From NCBI RefSeq assembly GCF_000344615.1, contig NZ_KB467824.1, positions 3,707,875 to 3,771,874 on the forward strand: DNA of 64,000 bases. The letters are read 5' to 3'. Shown here in pieces: positions 21,201-29,943 of this stretch (positions are counted from its first letter, which is position 1; every line of letters starts with the position of its first letter). The notes beneath the pieces were generated by a model. It was not told the origin of the DNA, made no database searches, and saw only the letters and a list, made by a program, of their open reading frames with translations. This DNA comes from Janthinobacterium sp. CG3 (GTDB lineage Bacteria > Pseudomonadota > Gammaproteobacteria > Burkholderiales > Burkholderiaceae_D). The position numbers and the translations under genes are program-made.

Positions 21201-21854
21201 TTCGGCCCGCACAAGATGCGGCGCTTCCTGCGTTACGACCTGCACCAGTATTTGATGGGGCGCGCCGAGGAAAACAAGAAGGAGCTGCCGCTGGCCGAGA
21301 ACGAAGACCAGAACTACATCCACTACCACAAGGGCAGCCTGGCGCTGTACCTGCTGCAGGACATCGTCGGCGAAGACAAGGTCAACGGCGCGCTGCGCAC
21401 CCTGCTGGCGCGCCACGCGCTGGCCGGGCCGCCGTATCCGAGCGTGACGACGCTGATTGAGGCGTTGCGCCGGGTGACGCCGCCGGCGCAGGCCTACCTG
21501 ATCGACGACCTGTTCGAGTCCATCGTGCTGTACGAGAACCACGCGCTGGCGGCGAGCGCGCGCAAGCGTGCCGACGGCAAGTACGAGGTGACGCTGAAGG
21601 TGCACGCGACCAAGGTGCGGGCCGGTGAACTGGGCGAGGAACGAGACGCGCCGCTGAAGGACCTGGTCGACATCGGCGTTGACGACAAGGACGGCAACAG
21701 CCTGCTGCGCGAACGCAAACTGATCGCGCAAAAGGAGAGCACGTACACGCTCGTGGTGAGCGGCAAACCGGCCAGGGCCGGCATCGATCCGGACAACAAA
21801 CTCATCGACCGCAAGCCGGACGACAACATGATCGGCGTCGAGTTCAAGCAGTAG
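18279..21854 (+). CDS. ABC-2 permease fused to M1 family aminopeptidase
   Basis: The 1191-aa product joins an ABC-2-type membrane domain with many hydrophobic segments (for example residues 20-37, 60-85, 110-135, 160-190, 320-345 and 365-420) to a C-terminal gluzincin peptidase. The M1 zinc motif [10 protein letters not shown] is at about residues 936-945. The downstream Glu ligand lies about 20 residues later in [11 protein letters not shown], slightly longer than the classic HEXXH-X18-E. M1 enzymes normally trim N-terminal residues. The architecture is recognised in databases but its substrate is not known to me. With the upstream ATPase it should form an exporter with an attached peptidase, possibly processing exported or extracytoplasmic peptides. 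Confidence 0.93.
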   Translation: MLAIALFEARQRLTRLSTWFYFVVFLLLAVLWMAAAGGVFKEAYVSFGSKVALNSSRSIALTCSFLGCFGVVVVAAMMGRSVQEDVEYDMQHFFFSAPIKKRQYIFGRFLGAYLVLAVVFSSIVLGAWLGTYVPGIEPDRLGPQRLAAYLIPYAFTLLPNLFIFGAIFFILAALTRRMLPVYISSVVMLIGYLVAPSLARDLDYKTLAALIDPFGTTAVIRLTEYWPVAERNLRLVLPEGVYLSNRLLWSSFALAALMLGYRRFQFSATFDAGHGPRVAAEPAPGPTATPARTREPPDFQQRKLAPLLLQLSWLNLRETVKNIYFAVIVLAGVLAMYANALDMDAICGASSYPVTERVLEVVSGAFALFMLVITTFYAGELVWRERESRIAQMFDALPVPSWLALLSKLFALIAVQALLLVAVMLCGMSIQIANGYFLLDPGLYLQQLFLVQLPGYALVAVLAIALQSIINHKFVAFFAMILYYAATLTFGTLGLGDPLILYASTPGYVYSAMNGDGHFLLRERWYQLYWSGAALVLSVLALVFWPRGADADWRIRLQLARHALTGPVLRALGLGLAVFVGTGALLYYSQHVLNDVKSAYQRDADHASYERQYQRFAAAAQPRITAVKLELDMLPEQRTLFAKGRYQLHNKSGVPISDVFIQQDTGAAIRALRFDTPVHTGLSDKRLGFYSFKLLKPLAPGATLALEFDLEFAPRGALGLGQDTPVVGNGSFVSNAVLPHIGYQRRLELRDPRDRKRHGLPAQERALARNDPRGLADNTLASDADWISFEATVSTSPDQIAIAPGTLENEWIDKGRHYYHYKMDQPILNFYAFQSGRYAVRHERWQDVAIDVYHHPGHEYNLERITGGVRDALEYYSKHFGPYQHKQVRVVELPRYAKLAQSFPATIALSEGLGFIAKVDDNNPKDIDYPYYVTAHELAHQWWGHQLVAGNTRGASVLSETLAEYSALMVMQKSFGPHKMRRFLRYDLHQYLMGRAEENKKELPLAENEDQNYIHYHKGSLALYLLQDIVGEDKVNGALRTLLARHALAGPPYPSVTTLIEALRRVTPPAQAYLIDDLFESIVLYENHALAASARKRADGKYEVTLKVHATKVRAGELGEERDAPLKDLVDIGVDDKDGNSLLRERKLIAQKESTYTLVVSGKPARAGIDPDNKLIDRKPDDNMIGVEFKQ

Positions 21855-21924
21855 CTTGAAAACAACGGCAAAAAACCGCGGTCAGACCTGAAGCTTTGAC
21901 CCCGGGGTGACGCCGTTGCTGTCG

Positions 21925-22311
21925 TCAGGCGTGCGGCCGCGCCGTCAGGCTCAGGCAAACGCCCATTTCCGCCAGCATGTTCAAGTCGTCCAGCGAGAGA
22001 TCGAAGCTGGCCGGCGCCGGCAGCGCGGCGCCGCCGTCCAGGCCGATCTTCAACTCGGCCACAATGCGCGACTCGGTAAACGAAATCCCGCGCGAGCCGC
22101 ACTCGGCCAGGTAGGCGCGGATCGGCTCGAGCAGCAGATCCGGGCTGCCGACCGCGATAATGTCGACCGTAAAACCCGAGTCGAGGTGGATGCGGCCGTT
22201 GCCGCGCGCATCGCCCTTGAGCCAATCGCTGGCCGGTTCCGTCGGCAGCGCCTCGCGGATCGCCTGGAGCATACGGTCGTCGCCGTACACGGTTAAAGAC
22301 GCCATGTTCAT
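21925..22311 (-). CDS. Hypothetical protein, possibly DUF4279-like
   Basis: The 128-aa product starts MNMASLTVYGDD, chosen because GAGG lies 8 bases upstream; longer in-frame starts lack a ribosome site. It has a mixed alpha/beta pattern ending with FDLSLDDLNMLAEMGVCLSL. That reminds me of DUF4279 proteins, which end with a similar Leu-rich lobe, but this is a weak resemblance. No signal peptide, membrane segment or catalytic motif is seen. It is convergent with the permease-peptidase gene and divergent from the transglutaminase-like gene. Confidence 0.65.
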   Translation of the reverse strand: MNMASLTVYGDDRMLQAIREALPTEPASDWLKGDARGNGRIHLDSGFTVDIIAVGSPDLLLEPIRAYLAECGSRGISFTESRIVAELKIGLDGGAALPAPASFDLSLDDLNMLAEMGVCLSLTARPHA

Positions 22312-22597
22312 ATCAGTTTGCCTCGTATCGTCCGGCGCCGCATCGGGTAGCGGCGCCACAAGCTGGGTCATCCGCATTGCAGCCCGTTCGCTGATAGCAG
22401 AACATTGCAATGACGGCCATCTGGTGAGTCTACGCAAGGATGGGCATTATGTATACCTGGCAACATCAGATAGACGGCCGCAGGTTTGCGCCCGCGCAAG
22501 GCGCGCGTCTGAAACGCTGAAACATCCCCTCTCACTTGCCTATTTAAAAACAGGTTCAATTCGGCCATAATTGTCCTTCCACTTCAAGGAGCCACGC

Positions 22598-23197
22598 GTG
22601 ACCGCCATCCAGCCCGACCTGACCCCCTTCCTCGCCGCCAGCGACATCATCGACTATCGCGACGCGGCAATTCAAGACTTGGCGCGCAGCCTGCGCGCCG
22701 ACACGCCGCCAGCGAGCGCCAAGCGCTGCTTCGACTGGGTGCGCGACCAGATCGAGCACAGCATCGACTACCAACGCGACGAGGTCACGCTGACGGCGTC
22801 GCAGGCGCTGGCCGTCGGCACCGGGCTGTGCACGGCGAAGAGCCACCTGCTGGTGGCCCTGCTGCGCGCCAACGGCATCGCGGCCGGATTGTGCTACCAG
22901 CGCCTGACGCTGAGCGGCCCCAACCCGCCGCATTGCACCCACGGCTTCGTCGCGGTGTGGCTGGAGGGCAGCGGCTGGTATCGCTGCGACGCGCGCGGCA
23001 ACAGCAAGCCCGGCATGGACTGCCAATTTACGCCCGGCGTGGAGAACTTGGCCTATCCGGTGCAGTATGAAGGCGAGTGTATTTACCCGCAGGTGTGGGC
23101 GCAGCCATGGCCGTCGCTGGTGGAGGGGATGCGCGCGCTGGGGTCGATTGCGCAGTATCGCGCCACGCCGATCGACGCGACGCCGCCGGCGCAGTAG
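22598..23197 (+). CDS. Transglutaminase-like domain protein
   Basis: The 199-aa product has a papain-like transglutaminase core. The catalytic triad is visible as Cys in GTGLCTAKSHLL, His in THGFVAVWL and Asp in YRCDARGN. The start is a GTG at 22598 with AAGGAG 6 bases upstream (22586-22591), a clear ribosome site. In bacteria such proteins often act as proteases or amidases rather than cross-linkers; the substrate is unknown. No secretion signal, so probably cytoplasmic. Confidence 0.87.
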   Translation: MTAIQPDLTPFLAASDIIDYRDAAIQDLARSLRADTPPASAKRCFDWVRDQIEHSIDYQRDEVTLTASQALAVGTGLCTAKSHLLVALLRANGIAAGLCYQRLTLSGPNPPHCTHGFVAVWLEGSGWYRCDARGNSKPGMDCQFTPGVENLAYPVQYEGECIYPQVWAQPWPSLVEGMRALGSIAQYRATPIDATPPAQ

Positions 23198-23262
23198 AAA
23201 ACAGCGCGCCGGCGACCCCGTTGCTTGAAACGCAGCACACCACCCGGCGGGGAAGGCCTCGC

Positions 23263-24723
23263 TTACATCGCGTTACGCGCGCTCAAGGCCGCGCGCACGC
23301 CGGCGCCGTAGGCCGGGTCGGCCTTGTCGAAATGTCCCAACTGGCGCTGCAGGATGTCGGCGTCGACCTGGCTCAGCGGCCCGGCCAGGTTGTCGAACAG
23401 GTTCTGCCTGCCCTGCTGCGTCAGTACGCGGAACAGGTTGCCGGCCTGGGTGAAGTCGTCTTCCACGCCGCGGCCGTCGTAGCGGGCGGCGCCGCCTTCC
23501 AGCGCCAGCGTCGGCTCGCCGTGGCCCAGCCCGACAGGATTGCTGCCGGCCGCTTCCAGCGTCGCGTAGTTGGGCGCGGCGCCGCCGTTGTGGATCGCCA
23601 TCGCGCCGTCGCGCTGCTGGTTGTGGAACGGGCAGCGCGCCGCGTTCACCGGCAGGTGCTGGTGGTTGGTGCCGACCCGGTGCAGCGCGGCGTCGTGGTA
23701 GGCGAACAAACGCCCCTGCAGCATTTTATCCGGCGAGTACCCCATGCCCGGCACCGCGTTGGAAGGCGAAAACGCCGCCTGCTCGACTTCGGCGTGGTAG
23801 TTGTCGGGATTGCGGTTCAGTTCGAACACGCCGACCGGTTTCAAAGGGAAGTCGCCGTGCGGCCAAACCTTGGTCAGGTCGAAAGGGTTCCAGCCGGTGC
23901 GCGCCTCCCACTCGGCCAACTGGGCCTCGGTGGCCACTTGCAGCTTGACGTCCCAGCGCGGAAAGTCGCCCTTGCCGATGGCGCCGAACAGGTCGCGCTG
24001 GGCGTAGTCCGGGTCGTCGCCGGCCAGGCGCCCGGCCTCTTTCGCGCTCAGGTTCTTGATGCCCTGGCGGGTCTTGAAGTGCCACTTGACGTAGACGCGT
24101 TCGCCCCTGTCGTTGATCAGGCTGTAGGTGTGGCTGCCGAAGCCGTCCATGTGGCGGAAGCCGTCCGGCGTGCCGCGGTCGGAGAACAGCATCGTCACCT
24201 GGTGCAGGCTTTCCGGCGCCTTGCTCCAGAAGTCGAACATCATGTTGGCCGACTTCAGGTTCGATTGCGGGTCGCGCTTCTGGGTATGCACGAAGTCGGG
24301 GAATTTGATCGGGTCCTTGATGAAGAACATCGGCGTGTTGTTGCCGACCAGGTCCCAGTTGCCTTCTTCGGTGTAGAAACGCAGCGCGAAGCCGCGCGGG
24401 TCGCGTTCGGTGTCGGCGCTGCCGCGCTCGCCGCCGACGGTGGAGAAGCGCGCGAAGGTCGCGGTCTGCTTGCCCACTTCGCTGAACAATTTGGCCTTGG
24501 TGTAGCCGCTAATGTCGTGGGTGACGGTGAAGGTGCCGTAGGCGCCCGAGCCTTTGGCGTGGACCACGCGCTCCGGGATGCGCTCGCGGTTGAAATGCTG
24601 GAGTTTCTCGATCAGGTGGAAATCCTGCAACAACAACGGGCCGCGCGGACCCGCGCTGATCGAATTCTGGTTGTCGGCGACGGGAATGCCCGATGCGGTG
24701 CTGATTGGCGGTTTCTGACTCAT
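23263..24723 (-). CDS. katA: Monofunctional heme catalase
   Basis: Catalase dismutates hydrogen peroxide. The 486-aa product is a small-subunit clade-3 type. The distal His55 is in RVVHAKGSGAYG, the Asn in LVGNNTPMFFIKD and the proximal heme Tyr in GRLFAYHDAALHRVG. The start at 24723 (MSQKPPIST) follows AAGGA at 7 bases; an upstream in-frame ATG at 24747 lacks that support. No OxyR gene is adjacent. Gene symbol is by family and could be another kat letter in this strain. Confidence 0.93.
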   Translation of the reverse strand: MSQKPPISTASGIPVADNQNSISAGPRGPLLLQDFHLIEKLQHFNRERIPERVVHAKGSGAYGTFTVTHDISGYTKAKLFSEVGKQTATFARFSTVGGERGSADTERDPRGFALRFYTEEGNWDLVGNNTPMFFIKDPIKFPDFVHTQKRDPQSNLKSANMMFDFWSKAPESLHQVTMLFSDRGTPDGFRHMDGFGSHTYSLINDRGERVYVKWHFKTRQGIKNLSAKEAGRLAGDDPDYAQRDLFGAIGKGDFPRWDVKLQVATEAQLAEWEARTGWNPFDLTKVWPHGDFPLKPVGVFELNRNPDNYHAEVEQAAFSPSNAVPGMGYSPDKMLQGRLFAYHDAALHRVGTNHQHLPVNAARCPFHNQQRDGAMAIHNGGAAPNYATLEAAGSNPVGLGHGEPTLALEGGAARYDGRGVEDDFTQAGNLFRVLTQQGRQNLFDNLAGPLSQVDADILQRQLGHFDKADPAYGAGVRAALSARNAM

Positions 24724-24941
24724 GGCTTGTTCCTTCGTTGTTGTCATTCGGATATAAGGATACTAAGCAGTACGGAGGCAAAGGTAAAGCCAATTACTTA
24801 TATGCACTCGATAGCTTTTACAAATGACAAAATAAAAGGCCGTGCGTCGCGGCGCGGCACGCTTGGTCTTTTAACTATCTGCGGCACAGCGCAGCTGGCC
24901 GAAGGTGTAGTGCGGTGTCGCTGTGGGCGCCGCCGCTGTCG

Positions 24942-25817
24942 CTACCACTTCATTTCGCCCTTGGCGACCTTGGCGCTGGTGCTCAGCGCCGCGTCCAGGC
25001 CGGCGTCCGGATACTGCCGCTTCATGTCGGCGATCAACTCGGCCGAGTTGGCGGCCTTGGCGGTGGCCGCCTCGAAGCGCACCAGATAGTCGCGGGTGTA
25101 GGCGATGCTCTGCGGTGTCAGCGCGGCGCCCACCTTGAAGTGGCCGGGCACCACCGTCACGGGCTTTAGCGCGGCGATGCCGGCCAGCGTGCCGAGCCAG
25201 TCCTGGCGCGACTGCGCGCTCTGCGTGTCGGCGCTCCACACGTGCAGGTCGTTGAACAGCACCACGCCGCCGACTACCGCTTTGATCGAAGGAATCCATA
25301 CGTAGCTACGCTCCGGCGACGGACCCGAGATCGTCAGTGTCTGCCCTTCCAGCGTAATCTCGTTGCCTTGCAACGGTTCCGGCATGACGATGCCCCGCGG
25401 CGCGTTCTGCTTCAGGATCGGCCCCCAATAAGCGACCTTGGCCGTGGCTTTCTTTTCCATCGCGGCGATGGTCTGCGGCGTCGCGACAATCTTGGCTTCG
25501 GGGAAGGCCGCCTTGACGACGTCCAGGCCGAAGTAGAAGTCAGGGTCGCCGTGGCTGATATAGACCGTGGTCAGCTTCTTGCCGCTGGCGCGGATCTGCT
25601 CGACCAGTTTGAGCGCTTCGCCGCGGGAGAACTGGGCGTCGATCAAGACCGCGTCGGTCTTGCCGCTTACCAGCACTGAGGCCACCGGGAAGATCGCCGC
25701 CTCGCCCGGATTGAACACTTCCAGCTTGAGTGGCGCCGGCGCGGCGGCCGAGGCCGGGGCCACGGAGACAACGGCAGCGGCGGCCAGTGCGGCGAACAGG
25801 GTGCTTGGCTTGAACAT
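24942..25817 (-). CDS. Exported metallo-beta-lactamase-fold hydrolase
   Basis: The 291-aa product starts with a clear signal peptide (MFKPSTLFAALAAAAVVSVAPASA) and has an MBL-fold body. The usual HxHxDH zinc motif reads SHGDPDFYFG here: the first His and an Asp are retained but the second His and final His are replaced. Other fold landmarks are VLIDAQFSRGEALKL, VVLFNDLHVWSA and TVVPGHF. Proteins with this HGDPD(F/Y)YFG motif form a recognised subgroup, so it may bind metal differently or have another reaction. Function unknown. Possibly periplasmic. Confidence 0.85.
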   Translation of the reverse strand: MFKPSTLFAALAAAAVVSVAPASAAAPAPLKLEVFNPGEAAIFPVASVLVSGKTDAVLIDAQFSRGEALKLVEQIRASGKKLTTVYISHGDPDFYFGLDVVKAAFPEAKIVATPQTIAAMEKKATAKVAYWGPILKQNAPRGIVMPEPLQGNEITLEGQTLTISGPSPERSYVWIPSIKAVVGGVVLFNDLHVWSADTQSAQSRQDWLGTLAGIAALKPVTVVPGHFKVGAALTPQSIAYTRDYLVRFEAATAKAANSAELIADMKRQYPDAGLDAALSTSAKVAKGEMKW

Positions 25818-25939
25818 GATAGAGACCTTTGCGATGTGATTGGAATGAACGCATCTTACGTTGCTTAATCCGGATGAAATACGGGGGAAAGTGCAATGGT
25901 TAATTGCTTCATTCGGATGAATGCAAGCGTGAAGGTGTA

Positions 25940-25957
25940 GGTCGGCTTAGGCCGAAC
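25940..25957. repeat. Short REP-like inverted repeat
   Basis: A stem TCGGC...GCCGA with a short TTAG loop lies in the 249-base gap upstream of the first alkaline phosphatase gene. The sequence taggtcggcttaggccga resembles the other REP-like hairpins in this window. The remainder of this gap holds no gene or clear promoter that I can see. Confidence 0.45.
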
Positions 25958-26066
25958 GGCGGCCCGGTAGCGGATTTTTCGCGGCAACCGGTGGTCGGCC
26001 CCCTGGTCATCAGCGCGTCATAAAGTCTTGCTACATTCGCAGCTTTTCACAGCCCGGATCAAGCAC

Positions 26067-27518
26067 ATGACACGCAGACACCTCACCGCCGCTGGACTCA
26101 GCGTCGCTATCACCATGATGCTGGCCGCCTGCGGCAGCGATACCAAGAAGGAAACCGAGGTAGTCGCGGAAGCGCCCAAGAACGTCATTTTCTTCCTCGG
26201 CGACGGCATGGGTATGACCACCATGACCGCCGCGCGCATCTACGCCGTCGGCGAAGACGGCGAACTGACCATGGACACGCTGCCGGAAACGGCCTTCGTC
26301 AAAACCTTCTCGAACGACGCCCAAGTGACCGACAGCGCGCCGTCGATGTCGGCCTATATGACCGGCGTCAAGATGAACAATGAAGTGCTGTCGATGTCGC
26401 AGGACACCAAGGCGGTCGACCCGATCGCCGACGCCAACGGCAACAAGCTGGGCAACAACTGCGGCGCCGCCAACGGCAAGCCCGCCACCACGCTGCTGGA
26501 ACTGGCCAAGGCCAAGGGCCTGTCGGCCGGCGTCGTCACGACCACCCGCGTCACCCACGCCACGCCGGCGGCGACCTATTCGCACATCTGCCACCGCGAC
26601 CTGGAAAACGACATCGCCACGGCCATGGTGCCGGGCGGCGCCGGCTACAACAGCGCGCTGGGCGCGACCGGCCTGGACGTCGTGCTGGGCGGCGGCAAGC
26701 AGTTTTTCACGCCGTTCAAGGACGGCGGCAAGCGCGCCGACGGCCGCGACCTGGTCGCCGAAATGAAGGCGAAAAACTACACGGTGGCCGCCAACGCGAG
26801 CGAATTCAACGCGCTCGACGCCGGCAAGACCGAGCGCCTGTTCGGCCTGTTCACGTCCAGCCACATGAGCTACGACCTGGACCGCGACGCCGCCAAGGAA
26901 CCAAGCCTGGCCGACATGACCACCAAGGCGATGGACGTGCTGGCGAAAAACAAGAAGGGCTACTTCCTGATGGTCGAGGGCGGCCGCATCGACCACGCGC
27001 TGCATGAAACCACCGCCAAGAAGGCGCTGCAAGACACCGTCGCCTTCGACAACGCCATCAAGGCCGCCATCGCCAAGGCGAAACTCAGCGACCCGACGCT
27101 GGCCAACACGCTGATCGTCGTCACCGCCGACCACGACCACACGCTGGCGCTGAACGGCTACGCCAAGCGCACCGGCAAAACCGAAGCCGGCAAGCCGGGC
27201 GTGCTGGGCCTGGTGAAGGACTACGTCACCGGCGTCGCCGTCAAGGACGCCGACGGCGCGCCGTACTCGATCATCGGTTTCGGTAACGGCGAAAACCGCA
27301 CGCAGGCCAGCCGCGCCAGCTTGGCGGGCCTGGACGACAGCGTTACCGGCGCCAACGCCTACCACCAGGAAGCGGTGGTCCGTACGGCGGTCGGCGGCGA
27401 AACCCACGGCGGCGCCGACGTCTTCCTGGGCGCCGTCGGCAAGGGCGCCGACAGCTTCCTCGGCACCATCGACAACACCAAAGTATTCGGCCTGGTAAAA
27501 AACGCCGCCGGCCTGTAA
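26067..27518 (+). CDS. Alkaline phosphatase, lipoprotein form
   Basis: The 483-aa PhoA-superfamily enzyme is probably anchored to a membrane. It has a basic N-terminus, hydrophobic core and lipobox LAAC with Cys22. Metal-site and nucleophile motifs are IFFLGDGMG, VTDSAPSMSAYMTGVK (Ser nucleophile of the DSA motif), VEGGRIDHALH, VTADHDHTL and GGETHGGADV. It releases phosphate from organic esters in the periplasm or at the surface. A close paralogue starts 47 bases downstream. The ATG at 26067 begins the signal sequence; the frame is open 13 codons further upstream without a good ribosome site. No Pho box was identified. Confidence 0.94.
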   Translation: MTRRHLTAAGLSVAITMMLAACGSDTKKETEVVAEAPKNVIFFLGDGMGMTTMTAARIYAVGEDGELTMDTLPETAFVKTFSNDAQVTDSAPSMSAYMTGVKMNNEVLSMSQDTKAVDPIADANGNKLGNNCGAANGKPATTLLELAKAKGLSAGVVTTTRVTHATPAATYSHICHRDLENDIATAMVPGGAGYNSALGATGLDVVLGGGKQFFTPFKDGGKRADGRDLVAEMKAKNYTVAANASEFNALDAGKTERLFGLFTSSHMSYDLDRDAAKEPSLADMTTKAMDVLAKNKKGYFLMVEGGRIDHALHETTAKKALQDTVAFDNAIKAAIAKAKLSDPTLANTLIVVTADHDHTLALNGYAKRTGKTEAGKPGVLGLVKDYVTGVAVKDADGAPYSIIGFGNGENRTQASRASLAGLDDSVTGANAYHQEAVVRTAVGGETHGGADVFLGAVGKGADSFLGTIDNTKVFGLVKNAAGL

Positions 27519-27565
27519 TCGTCAAAAAAACGCGTCAAAAACGCATCAAGAACGGGATATCCAAG

Positions 27566-28972
27566 ATGAAACCTACCCTGAACCACACCCTGCTGGGCGC
27601 CGCCCTGGCCGCGCTGTTCGCCAACGGCGCCTGCGCCGCCGACGCCAAGAACGTCATCTTCTTCCTCGGCGACGGCATGGGTCCGACCACCGTGACCGCC
27701 GCGCGCATTTACCAGTACGGTGAAGACGGCAGCCTGGCCATGGACAAGCTGGAGCGCACCGCGCGCATCAAGACCTACTCGAACGACGCCCAGACCACCG
27801 ACAGCGCGCCATCGATGGCCGCCTACATGACCGGCGTCAAAATGAACAATGAAGTGGTCTCGATGTCGGCCGACACCGTCGCCACGGACCCGGGCAGGGA
27901 CGCCAACGGCAACCTCGGCGTCAACAACTGCGCCGCCGGCAACGGCAAGGCCGCCGCCACCATCCTCGAACTGGCCAAGGCCAGCGGCAAGGCGGTCGGC
28001 GCGATCACCACCACCGAACTGACCCACGCGACCCCGGCGGCGACGTTCTCGCACATTTGCAACCGCAACGCGCAGTACGCCATCGCCGCGCAGGTGGTGC
28101 CGGGCGGCGCCGGCTACAACGCCGCGCTGGCCGACGGCGTCGACGTGCTGATGGGCGGCGGCCGCAACCACTTCACGCCGTTCGCGGCGGCAAGCAACAG
28201 CAAAGGCCGCGCCGACGGACGCGACCTGCTGGCCGAACTGGCGGCCAAGGGCTACACGGTGGCCGCGACCAAGGCGCAAATGGCGGCGGCGCCGAACAAC
28301 AAGAAGTTCATCGGCCTGTACAGCAGCAAGAGCCACCTGGAGTATGAGCTGGACCGCGGCGCCACGCCGCCGAAGGGCGAAGGGGCGAACCAGCCCAGCC
28401 TGGCCGAGATGACGGTCAAGGCGATGGACCTGTTGTCCGGCAACGGCAAGGGTTACTTCCTGATGGTCGAGGGCGGCCGCATCGACCACGCGTTGCACGG
28501 CACCAACGCCAAGCGCGCGCTGACCGACACCGTCGCCTTCGACGACGCCATCAAGGCGGCGCTGGACAAGGCCAGGCAAAGCGACCCGACGCTGGCCAAC
28601 ACGCTCATCGTCGTCACCGCCGACCACGACCACACGCTGGCGTTCAACGGCTACGGCAAGCGCGGCAACCCCATCCTCGACATCAACCGCAACTACAAGG
28701 ACGGCAAACCGAGCCTGGACGCCGACGGCAACAGCTACACCACCCTGGTGTTCGGCAACGGCCCGAACCGTCCCAACCTGCGCACCAGCGTCGACAGCGC
28801 CACCGCGCTGGGCAACGACTACCTGCAGGAAACCGGCGTGCGCCTGTCGAGCGAAACCCACGGCGGCGGCGACGTGAAACTGCTGGCCACCGGCGCCGGC
28901 GCGAAAAGCTTCAAAGGCACGCTGGACAACACCAAAGTGTTCAGCCTGCTCAAGTCCGCGTTCGGCCTCTAA
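27566..28972 (+). CDS. Alkaline phosphatase, secreted form
   Basis: The 468-aa enzyme is a paralogue of its upstream neighbour, sharing IFFLGDGMG, TTDSAPSMAAYMTGVK, VEGGRIDHALHG, VTADHDHTL and SSETHGGGDV. Instead of a lipobox it has a cleavable signal peptide ending ANGACAADA. The pair therefore covers membrane-anchored and soluble exported versions. The two differ most in insertions around residues 190-275. It was probably made by tandem duplication and is co-transcribed with the first copy. Confidence 0.94.
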   Translation: MKPTLNHTLLGAALAALFANGACAADAKNVIFFLGDGMGPTTVTAARIYQYGEDGSLAMDKLERTARIKTYSNDAQTTDSAPSMAAYMTGVKMNNEVVSMSADTVATDPGRDANGNLGVNNCAAGNGKAAATILELAKASGKAVGAITTTELTHATPAATFSHICNRNAQYAIAAQVVPGGAGYNAALADGVDVLMGGGRNHFTPFAAASNSKGRADGRDLLAELAAKGYTVAATKAQMAAAPNNKKFIGLYSSKSHLEYELDRGATPPKGEGANQPSLAEMTVKAMDLLSGNGKGYFLMVEGGRIDHALHGTNAKRALTDTVAFDDAIKAALDKARQSDPTLANTLIVVTADHDHTLAFNGYGKRGNPILDINRNYKDGKPSLDADGNSYTTLVFGNGPNRPNLRTSVDSATALGNDYLQETGVRLSSETHGGGDVKLLATGAGAKSFKGTLDNTKVFSLLKSAFGL

Positions 28973-28978
28973 GAAATG

Positions 28979-29042
28979 TAGCTCGGGTTAGCCCGACCAC
29001 GTTGGCCCGGAGCGGCGCGGCCCGCTTTGGCCAACATGGTCG
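28979..29042. repeat. REP-like inverted repeat after alkaline phosphatase pair
   Basis: Opening with a short hairpin (tcgggttagcccga), it continues into a 14-bp stem with one mismatch (arms 28994-29007 and 29029-29042) around a GC-rich 21-base loop. It lies between the second phosphatase gene and the next exported protein gene, and may act as a transcript stabiliser or attenuator. Confidence 0.65.
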
Positions 29043-29106
29043 GATGACGCGTCCCGCTCATCCGACCGACCACACGCTGGCTTAACGCACACGAAAAAGA
29101 CCACAC

Positions 29107-29799
29107 ATGAAATCGCCTACCCTCCTCCTCGCCGGCGCCTTGCTGAGCGCCCTCGCCCAAGCGGCCGCCCCGGCGCCCGACCTCGACCTGACCATCCAGT
29201 ACTACAGCCGCGCGCAAACAGCGGAAGGCGTCACGCGCGAGAGCCGCTACGAGGAAAGCATGCTGCGCCGCCCGGGCCACGTCTGGATCGAGCGCGTGCT
29301 GCCCAAGGCGGCCGCCGCGCCGCTCGGCAAGAAGGTCGGGTTCAAGCCCGCGCAACACGAGCACAAGGAATTCAACCACGTGCTGACGCCGCGCCACGTC
29401 ATGCTGGAGAAGAACCAGGTGCGCCTGGAATTCATCGACGCCCCCAAGCGGGAACTGATCGCGGTTCCCGCCAGCGACTACGACAACGTCGATTTCGACG
29501 GTTCCTGGGACAACAGTTTCTATCTGGCGAACCCGACACTGGTGTCCGCCATGCCCTTGTCGAAGCAAGCCTCCAGCGTGGCCGGCGCGCGCTGGCACGA
29601 AGTCGAGAAAAACGGCGTGTACCAGCGCGTGCTGTGGGACGAGCAGCGGCAGATCGCCTTGACCATCGAAAGCGGCGACAAGGCCAACACCTTTTACCGC
29701 CGGGTCGACGCCAAGCCGCTGGCCAGCCTGAGCCGCGCATTGCCGTGGAGCCGGGTCGCCGGCTACGCCCAGAAAGAGTACTCCGACTTCCTCGATTGA
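29107..29799 (+). CDS. Exported protein of unknown function
   Basis: The 230-aa product has a signal peptide (MKSPTLLLAGALLSALAQAA) with likely cleavage before residue 22. The mature part is rich in beta-strand patterns (RRPGHVWIERVLP, KNQVRLEFIDAPKREL, QIALTIESGDK) without Cys, membrane segments or a motif I recognise. It sits 134 bases after the tandem alkaline phosphatases on the same strand. It may belong with them functionally, but the REP-like hairpin between makes co-transcription uncertain. Confidence 0.75.
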   Translation: MKSPTLLLAGALLSALAQAAAPAPDLDLTIQYYSRAQTAEGVTRESRYEESMLRRPGHVWIERVLPKAAAAPLGKKVGFKPAQHEHKEFNHVLTPRHVMLEKNQVRLEFIDAPKRELIAVPASDYDNVDFDGSWDNSFYLANPTLVSAMPLSKQASSVAGARWHEVEKNGVYQRVLWDEQRQIALTIESGDKANTFYRRVDAKPLASLSRALPWSRVAGYAQKEYSDFLD

Positions 29800-29885
29800 G
29801 CGCCCGCCAAGCGTGACCGGGGGGGCCGACGCCGAAGGCTCGTTGCCGCCGGCTTTTCTGGCCGTATCGGCCCGCTAAAACGGCG

Positions 29886-29926
29886 AAAAAAAACGGCGGC
29901 GGCACCTGGGTGCCGTCGCCGTTTTT
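29886..29926. terminator. Bidirectional Rho-independent terminator
   Basis: An 18-bp stem with one G-T mismatch (arms 29889-29906 and 29909-29926) has A-runs on the left and a T-run on the right. It lies between the convergent exported-protein gene and topB, 18 bases from the topB stop, so it can end both. Confidence 0.88.
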
Positions 29927-29943
29927 GTTTGCGCCAACGCCGT

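Noticed and set aside
21877..21904. Partial match to the outer arms of the 6.7-kb palindrome
   Set aside because: Only a loosely similar cggtcagacc...ttgacccc pairing is present, too short to call a second copy.
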